DNA of 64,000 nt from NCBI GenBank assembly GCA_012032555.1, contig JAAUSR010000015.1:1-64000 (forward strand), written 5' to 3'. Source of the DNA: Thioploca sp. GTDB lineage: Bacteria; Pseudomonadota; Gammaproteobacteria; Beggiatoales; Beggiatoaceae. The number at the start of each line of letters is the position of its first letter. Within the stretch, counting starts at the first letter, position 1. Below, in pieces: positions 58,766 through 64,000 of this stretch. Under the pieces are notes generated by a model. The model saw nothing but the letters and a program-made list of their open reading frames with translations, made no database searches and had not been told where the DNA came from. The translations under genes were made by a program, and so were the position numbers.

Positions 58766-59045
58766 TTATGGCGTGATGAGAGGATATATAGTAAAGACAA
58801 GATAAAATAACCATTTAAGAAGTACTATAAAATGATTATGAGACATCCTGTTTAAACCGTTCTTCTCCTCAACTGAACCGTTTTTCTGTTTCCGAATCGC
58901 TTTAACTTGCACCCATTGTTGTTCAATGGGATTGAAGTTCAGTGAATAAGTCGGCAAATATTCGAGTACCTATCCTACGTGTTCAAAGAGTTGTTGAATA
59001 TTGACCCGTTGATTCTTTTATCGTAAATAACTATTCAGCATAATC
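58766..59045 (-). pseudogene. IS630-type transposase C-terminal remnant
   Basis: Reading leftward: 'NQRVNIQQLFEHVG', a TAG stop, then VLEYLPTYSLNFNPIEQQWV, the C-terminal DDE block of IS630-family transposases (family consensus LPPYSPDLNPIE). The frame then runs into a tail with no further match. The 5' two thirds and inverted repeats are missing. A dead fragment marking past insertion upstream of sdhC. Confidence 0.8.
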
Positions 59046-59090
59046 TTACCACCTATCAATTTTGAAATAGAATTCGCATTTCAAATAGCA

Positions 59091-59192
59091 TATTGCAACG
59101 CAATATATTATGGGTTATAAATTACTCTATTGTAATAATTGCTCAGCGCTTGCATCCTGATTTCAAATACCGTATCTTATTGCAACGCAATA
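59091..59192. promoter_or_regulatory. Duplicated TATTGC-AAC-GCAATA dyads before sdhC
   Basis: The same 15-bp perfect dyad occurs at 59091-59105 and 59178-59192, 87 bp apart. Flanks are shared too: TTTCAAATA lies before each, GGTTATA follows, and both run into AAATTA. So a block of about 45 bp is duplicated upstream of the sdh operon. The core TTGC-N3-GCAA also occurs upstream of acnB. Operators or a duplicated repeat element. Confidence 0.45.
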
Positions 59193-59240
59193 GGTTATAG
59201 TTAATCTAAATTATTTTTTATAAGCTAGGGTATATTGATA

Positions 59241-59627
59241 ATGATAAAACCGATACGCCCCTTATCACCTCATTTACAGATATATAAACCGCAATTGACT
59301 TCATCGATGTCAATTTTTCATCGTCTTAGTGGTGTATTCTTATCGTTGAGTACTTTAGTATTAGTCTGTTGGCTCATGGCAGTAGTAGCCGGTGAACCCG
59401 CTTATCAACAAGTACAAAATTTATTCAATTCCTGGCTAGGATTAGTATTTTTATTCAGTTGGTCTCTCGCTTTATTTTACCATCTGTGTAATGGTATCCG
59501 ACATTTATCTTGGGATGTGAGTTTAGGAATGAATATTAAAACAGTTTACATGACTGGTGGGTTAGTTTGGGTAGCTACTTTGTTGTTGACGGGTTTAACA
59601 TGGCTACTGGCTATGATGATGAAATGA
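59241..59627 (+). CDS. sdhC: Succinate dehydrogenase cytochrome b556 subunit
   Basis: 128 residues from ATG 59241 (a TTG six bases upstream is less likely). Membrane anchor and quinone site of complex II. SdhC signature: RPLSPHLQIYKPQLTSSMSIFHRLSG, with Ser and His, and the heme-ligand block HLCNGIRHLSWD. Three membrane helices (about 25-48, 68-88 and 105-125). First gene of sdhCDAB. Confidence 0.95.
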   Translation: MIKPIRPLSPHLQIYKPQLTSSMSIFHRLSGVFLSLSTLVLVCWLMAVVAGEPAYQQVQNLFNSWLGLVFLFSWSLALFYHLCNGIRHLSWDVSLGMNIKTVYMTGGLVWVATLLLTGLTWLLAMMMK

Positions 59628-59635
59628 GGGTTATC

Positions 59636-60018
59636 ATGAACTTGCGTACACCTTTATCGCGGGTACGAGGATTGGGGTCAGCACGAGATGGGACTCACCA
59701 TTTTACCCTGCAACGCCTTTCCGCTATGGCTTTAATACCACTCACCTTATGGTTCGTCGCTTCGCTCATCTTTTTTATGCTCAGAGCGAGTCATGCGAGT
59801 TTGGTTGGTTGGATAAAAGCACCTTGCATGCCGAATTACTGATCTTATTTTTCCTGTTTTTATTTTATCACGCTTATATTGGCTTACATGAAGTGGTCGT
59901 CGATTATGTGCATAATCCCATTCTTAAAATGACCACAGTGGTGTTAATGCAACTCGTCATCATGACGATGACGACAATTTCAGTATTAGCTATATTACGG
60001 ATTACGTTGGGAGGCTAG
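59636..60018 (+). CDS. sdhD: Succinate dehydrogenase membrane anchor subunit, frameshifted
   Basis: ATG 59636 (gaggg upstream) opens [39 protein letters not shown] and a helix. The frame breaks at the A run 59815-59818; one more A restores [14 protein letters not shown], then the heme/quinone block [18 protein letters not shown] and the last helix. The repaired length is about 128 residues, normal for SdhD. Nine bp after sdhC. Complex II is essential for respiration, so an assembly error is likely. Confidence 0.92.
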
Positions 60019-60019
60019 A

Positions 60020-61810
60020 TTGTCTACCGCCTATCAAATTATTGATCACCATTATGATGTCGTGGTTGTTGGTGCTGGGGGAGCCGGGTTACGTGCTACT
60101 TTGGGCATGGCTGAAAAAGGTTTAACGACCGCCTGTATTACCAAAGTGTTTCCTACCCGGAGTCACACTGTAGCTGCACAGGGCGGAATCAGTGCCTCGT
60201 TAGGCAACATGGGAGCAGATAATTGGCGCTGGCATATGTATGATACGGTAAAAGGTTCAGATTGGTTAGGTGATCAAGACGCGATTGAATACATGTGCCG
60301 GGAAGCTGTGCCGGCGATTATTGAACTTGAACATTATGGTGTGCCTTTTTCGCGGACTGAAGAAGGTAAAATTTATCAACGTGCTTTTGGTGGAATGACT
60401 ACTAATTATGGTCAAGGTATTGCCCAACGAACCTGTGCTGCCGCTGATCGAACCGGACATGCGATTTTACATACCCTCTACCAACAATCGCTCAAATACC
60501 AAGCTGAATTTTTCATTGAATACTTTGCCTTAGATTTAATTATGGATGATGATGGCGTTTGTCGAGGCGTCATGGCACTAAATTTAGCAGAAGGAACTAT
60601 CCACCGTTTTGCTGCTCATATGGTGGTGCTAGCTACCGGCGGTTGTGGACGGGTCTATTTTTCCTCAACCTCGGCGCATAGTTGTACCGGTGATGGTGGT
60701 GGTATGGCATTGCGAGCTGGATTACCCATGCAAGATATGGAATTTATCCAATTCCATCCGACCGGTATTTATGGTTCCGGCTGCTTAATTACCGAAGGTG
60801 CTCGTGGTGAAGGAGGTTTCCTGACTAACTCGGCGGGTGAACGGTTTATGGAACGTTATGCTTCCACCGCCAAAGATTTGGCTTCACGTGATGTAGTAAG
60901 CCGGGCGATAACCATCGAGATTCGAGAAGGACGTGGTGTTGGTGAACATAAAGACCATATTCATTTACATCTGGAACATCTTGGTGCTGATGTTATCAAT
61001 GAACGCTTACCGGGGATTAGCGAATCAACTCGAATTTTTGCCGGCATCGATATCACTAAAGAACCGATTCCGGTATTACCTACCGTACATTACATTATGG
61101 GTGGTATCCCAACGAATCATTACGGAGAAGTGGTCACGCTAAAAGAAGGCAATCCCGATAAAGTGGTACGGGGACTCATGGCGATTGGGGAAAATGCTTG
61201 TGTATCGGTACATGGTGCCAATCGGTTAGGTTCCAATTCGTTATTAGATATTATTGTATTTGGTAGAGCTGCTGCTATTCGTTGTTCACAAATTCTAACT
61301 CGGAACGCACCGCATAAACCATTACCACACCAAGCTGGCGAAGAAACTTTGGCTCGTTTAGATAAATTACGTTACGCTAACGGTCACTTAACGACGGCAA
61401 CTATCCGTTTAGACATGCAAAGTACCATGCAAAACCATGCTGCCGTGTTTCGGAGCGGTGCAACCTTACAAGCCGGGGTAGAAAAAATTCAAACTATCTT
61501 CAATACGTTTGCCGATGTTAAACTAACTGACCGCTCTTTAATTTGGAATTCCGATCTGATAGAAACGTTAGAACTCGATAATATGCTTAGGCAAGCGATA
61601 GTTATTATGAACTCTGCCTACAATCGTACCGAGAGTCGTGGTAGCCATGCACGGGAAGATTATCCCCAGCGTGATGATAACAATTGGCTTAGACATACTT
61701 TAGCTAGTTTAGATGCTCAAGGTCAGATTACGCTCGATTATCGACCGGTACATTTATATACTTTAACCGATGAAGTGGAAATTATTCCGCCTAAAGCACG
61801 TATTTATTAA
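60020..61810 (+). CDS. sdhA: Succinate dehydrogenase flavoprotein subunit
   Basis: Encodes 596 residues. It starts at TTG 60020, supported by gggagg 6 bp upstream, directly after the sdhD stop; no ATG fits the family N-terminus ([20 protein letters not shown]). FAD site [12 protein letters not shown], covalent-FAD His in [17 protein letters not shown], substrate block [17 protein letters not shown], and the active-site Arg region [12 protein letters not shown]. Oxidises succinate to fumarate at the inner membrane. Confidence 0.97.
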   Translation: MSTAYQIIDHHYDVVVVGAGGAGLRATLGMAEKGLTTACITKVFPTRSHTVAAQGGISASLGNMGADNWRWHMYDTVKGSDWLGDQDAIEYMCREAVPAIIELEHYGVPFSRTEEGKIYQRAFGGMTTNYGQGIAQRTCAAADRTGHAILHTLYQQSLKYQAEFFIEYFALDLIMDDDGVCRGVMALNLAEGTIHRFAAHMVVLATGGCGRVYFSSTSAHSCTGDGGGMALRAGLPMQDMEFIQFHPTGIYGSGCLITEGARGEGGFLTNSAGERFMERYASTAKDLASRDVVSRAITIEIREGRGVGEHKDHIHLHLEHLGADVINERLPGISESTRIFAGIDITKEPIPVLPTVHYIMGGIPTNHYGEVVTLKEGNPDKVVRGLMAIGENACVSVHGANRLGSNSLLDIIVFGRAAAIRCSQILTRNAPHKPLPHQAGEETLARLDKLRYANGHLTTATIRLDMQSTMQNHAAVFRSGATLQAGVEKIQTIFNTFADVKLTDRSLIWNSDLIETLELDNMLRQAIVIMNSAYNRTESRGSHAREDYPQRDDNNWLRHTLASLDAQGQITLDYRPVHLYTLTDEVEIIPPKARIY

Positions 61811-61822
61811 GAGACGAATAAA

Positions 61823-62601
61823 ATGGTTCAATTTACGCTGCCATCTCATTCCGTTGTCAAAAAAGGCAAAGTGGTTAATCCGGGTATCAATGCTAACAAC
61901 CTAAAAAAATCATAATTTATCGTTGGGATCCAGAGATACCAGCTAATCCTCGAACCGATATTTATGAAATTGATTTAGACCATTGTGGACCAATGGTATT
62001 AGATGCACTCATAAAAATTAAAAATGAAATTGATTCTACCTTAACCTTTCGCCGCTCTTGTCGCGAGGGTATTTGTGGCTCTTGCGCCATGAATATTGAC
62101 GGAACAAATACTTTAGCCTGTACCAAGCCGATTAAAGAAATTAAAGGGGCAGTAAAAATTTATCCTTTGCCGCATCTAGAGGTGATTAAAGATCTGGTAC
62201 CCGATTTAACTCACTTTTATGCGCAATACGCCGCTATTAGACCTTGGTTAGAAAGACAAACTCCCATTCCACCTGATCAAGAAATCTTGCAATCAAAAGC
62301 CGATCGGGCCAAATTAGATGGATTATATGAATGTATTTTATGTGCTTGTTGCTCAACCAGTTGTCCAAGTTATTGGTGGAATGGTGATCGTTACTTCGGA
62401 CCGGCTATTTTATTACAAGCCTACCGTTGGCTAGTCGATAGTCGTGATGAAATGACCGGTGAACGCTTGGATAACTTAGAAGATCCATTTCGCTTATATC
62501 GCTGCCATACCATTATGAATTGTACTAATACCTGTCCAAAAGGGTTAAATCCAGCAAAAGCCATTATTGAAATTAAACAGCTGTTGGTGCAGCGACGTTA
62601 A
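61823..62601 (+). CDS. sdhB: Succinate dehydrogenase iron-sulfur subunit, frameshifted
   Basis: ATG 61823 opens [20 protein letters not shown] and meets a stop in LKKS*. One more A in the run at 61903-61909 gives [12 protein letters not shown] and joins the main frame. About 259 residues after repair. Clusters: [2Fe-2S] [21 protein letters not shown]; [4Fe-4S]/[3Fe-4S] [16 protein letters not shown] and [17 protein letters not shown]. Last gene of sdhCDAB, 12 bp after sdhA. No sdhE follows. Confidence 0.95.
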
Positions 62602-63093
62602 GCCAGTGCTACCCTAAACCATGTTGGTTGCAATAACAAGGCGAAGGCATCTACACATCTTTGATAATATTTTATAAATATGAAAATCTGTCTCGCCAAC
62701 GGGTTGTCTGTCCGATTCTGGGTATTCGATTTCTGGGAGAGCTAGTTCAACTAAACTCGCCTAGCCCAACATACAATTTACCACAACTTACTTATTAATC
62801 AATGTTACGGATTAGAATGGCTTTGGGTGACGGGGAATAGTACGATTTGTATCGTGGTACCAGGGATTGAGAAGTGGTGGAAGGTGGAATTGTCACAAAT
62901 TTTTTCTACTTGTTAGTTAAGTCAAGTAAACATTACCTACCCTGATGAGCGTTAATGATGATAATGAAGGGTGTGCGATGCACACCCTACACTTCACTTC
63001 AAATTGTCAAAAAAGTGCAATAATTATTTCATAATATGCTTATATAATCGTATTTCTCCTTCATCTTTTGAATAATCAACTTCAAGCGGTTGG
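62602..63093. other. 492-bp spacer with AGGGTGTGC hairpin
   Basis: No gene seen. A perfect 9-bp dyad, AGGGTGTGC-GAT-GCACACCCT, at 62968-62988 is a REP-like element of a kind widespread in bacteria. It may end transcripts from both sides. Confidence 0.5.
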
Positions 63094-63797
63094 TTATTCA
63101 TTTTTTAAATAGAATTGTCGGGTTTCATTAGACCATTTTTCAATCGCATAACGCAGCATGGTTCGGGGCATTTGTTGATAATGTTGCTGGATAAAAGTTT
63201 TTTCCACTGCTAAATTACGTTTTCCGATTTCTCGCAACATCCACCCCACCGCTTTATGAATTAAATCATGTTGATCTTGGAGTAAAATGGTCGCTAACTG
63301 TAGTGTATCAGTAAAATCATGATGTTTTATCAAGTGGGAAGTGGCCAAAATAGCGATTCTTCTTTCCCACCACTGCGCTGAACTAGCTAATTGATATAAA
63401 ACTTCCCTGGAACGAGTCAATAAATAGTCACCAAGCAACTGCGGCGCAGATATATCAACCAAATCCCAATTATTAATATACCGAGTATGGTTTAAATAAA
63501 AATGAACGATTTTTTGCTGTTGATGAAAATTAGTTTGAGTATATTGATAAATTAAAATAACTAAAGCAATGAATCGATATTCATGAATGGGATTTTGTAA
63601 TAGAATTTGAATATCAGTTAGGGACAATCCTTATAGTGCTTAGCTATTTTTCTGAGAATAGGCACTTTAATTCCTAAAAAAATATCGCCTTCACCATATT
63701 CTCCGGGAGCAGTCTTAAAAAAACGTTGCAAAATAGCCTGTTGTTTAGGATTAGCTAATTGTTGGAGTTGTTGCTGTAATTTATCTATTGCTAACAT
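63094..63797 (-). CDS. AlkD-like DNA alkylation repair glycosylase, frameshifted
   Basis: The long frame (177 residues, ALK/HEAT repeats: 'NNWDLVDISAPQLLGDYL', WWERRIAILATSHLIKH, HKAVGWMLREIGKR) lacks the N-terminus. Upstream, ATG 63797 starts MLAIDKLQQQLQQLANPKQQ, then GEYGEGDIFLGIKVPILRK, the AlkD opening, and stops at KDCP*. One T missing near 63625-63627 joins them (KDLSLTD). Repaired length about 234 residues. AlkD removes bulky and cationic alkylated bases without flipping; the Trp and Asp of the WDLVD block are kept. Confidence 0.88.
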
Positions 63798-64000
63798 TTT
63801 TCAAAGATAATAATCTAAATGGAATCTACAATGAAAATGGGGATAATGATGAGCATGGCTGCTATGTTATAGCAGCAGCATGATAAAATCATCATAACTG
63901 AACCCCCTTCCTTAAAAGAGTTTAATTTGATAACCGATTCAATCAAATTAAGTTTGTATCCGATTGTGTTCTCGTAAAACCCATGGTCTTGAAATAAAAT

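Larger units (their letters stand above)
57939..59240. other. 1.3-kb accessory spacer
   Basis: Contains a 37-codon membrane ORF with hairpin (58530-58671), a palindromic repeat (58683-58709), an IS630-type remnant (58766-59045) and a duplicated dyad before sdhC (59091-59192), each listed separately. In 57960-58500 I see no gene. Confidence 0.5.

Noticed and set aside
59567-59842. sdhD start at 59567
   Set aside because: That start lies inside sdhC; ATG 59636 with gaggg matches the family N-terminus.

Overview
The window looks like part of the chromosome of a filamentous or gliding sulfur-oxidising gammaproteobacterium (Beggiatoaceae/Thiotrichales-like). This is inferred from the mix: AcnB, SdhCDAB, Zwf/Pgl, TIR-WD40 proteins, Uma2-family nucleases, Gld-type ABC genes, H4MPT-linked C1 genes and many short palindromic repeats in AT-rich spacers. 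No rRNA, tRNA, CRISPR array or intact mobile element was seen, so the assignment is not proven.

Layout. 0.4-2.1 kb: secreted acidic repeat protein. 2.1-8.1 kb: leftward glycan operon (GT4, SGNH hydrolase, PglE-, PglC- and PglF-like proteins). 8.1-14.2 kb: decayed WD40 gene, palindromic repeats and a giant gene with three TIR domains, a membrane segment and a WD40 array. 14.3-19.7 kb: two exported DUF4139-like proteins, a membrane-TPR protein and an ABC-2 export permease. 20.1-26.2 kb: subtilase, a very large exported protein and a Pro-rich GspC/PilP-like protein. 26.3-34.8 kb: ABC exporter, GldA/GldF/GldG/DUF4340 set and a DUF4412-like protein. 35-45 kb: GT2, two Uma2 paralogues, exported proteins, acnB, methyltransferase and a PIN-like protein. 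45.4-49.1 kb: oxidative pentose phosphate genes (zwf, hexose-6-P mutarotase, pgl). 49.4-51.3 kb: SLOG-SLATT membrane sensor/effector. 52-57 kb: anchor-domain exported protein, MsrA-like, SPOR protein and the C1 pair ftr-fhcC. 57.2-59.1 kb: VapC-type toxin with partner and an IS630 remnant. 59.2-62.6 kb: sdhCDAB. 63.1-63.8 kb: AlkD-like DNA glycosylase.

Two points matter most for a reader. First, at least ten genes, including housekeeping acnB, sdhD, sdhB and alkD, are each broken by what looks like one missing base in a short run (several events in two of them). Every event is a loss, which points to systematic under-calling in the assembly rather than mass pseudogenisation; I give the repaired spans. 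Second, the most unusual biology is in two conflict-type loci: the triple TIR-linker WD40 protein, in which only the third TIR keeps the residue aligned with the NADase glutamate, and the SLOG-SLATT protein. Either could be part of an undescribed nucleotide-signalling defence pathway.
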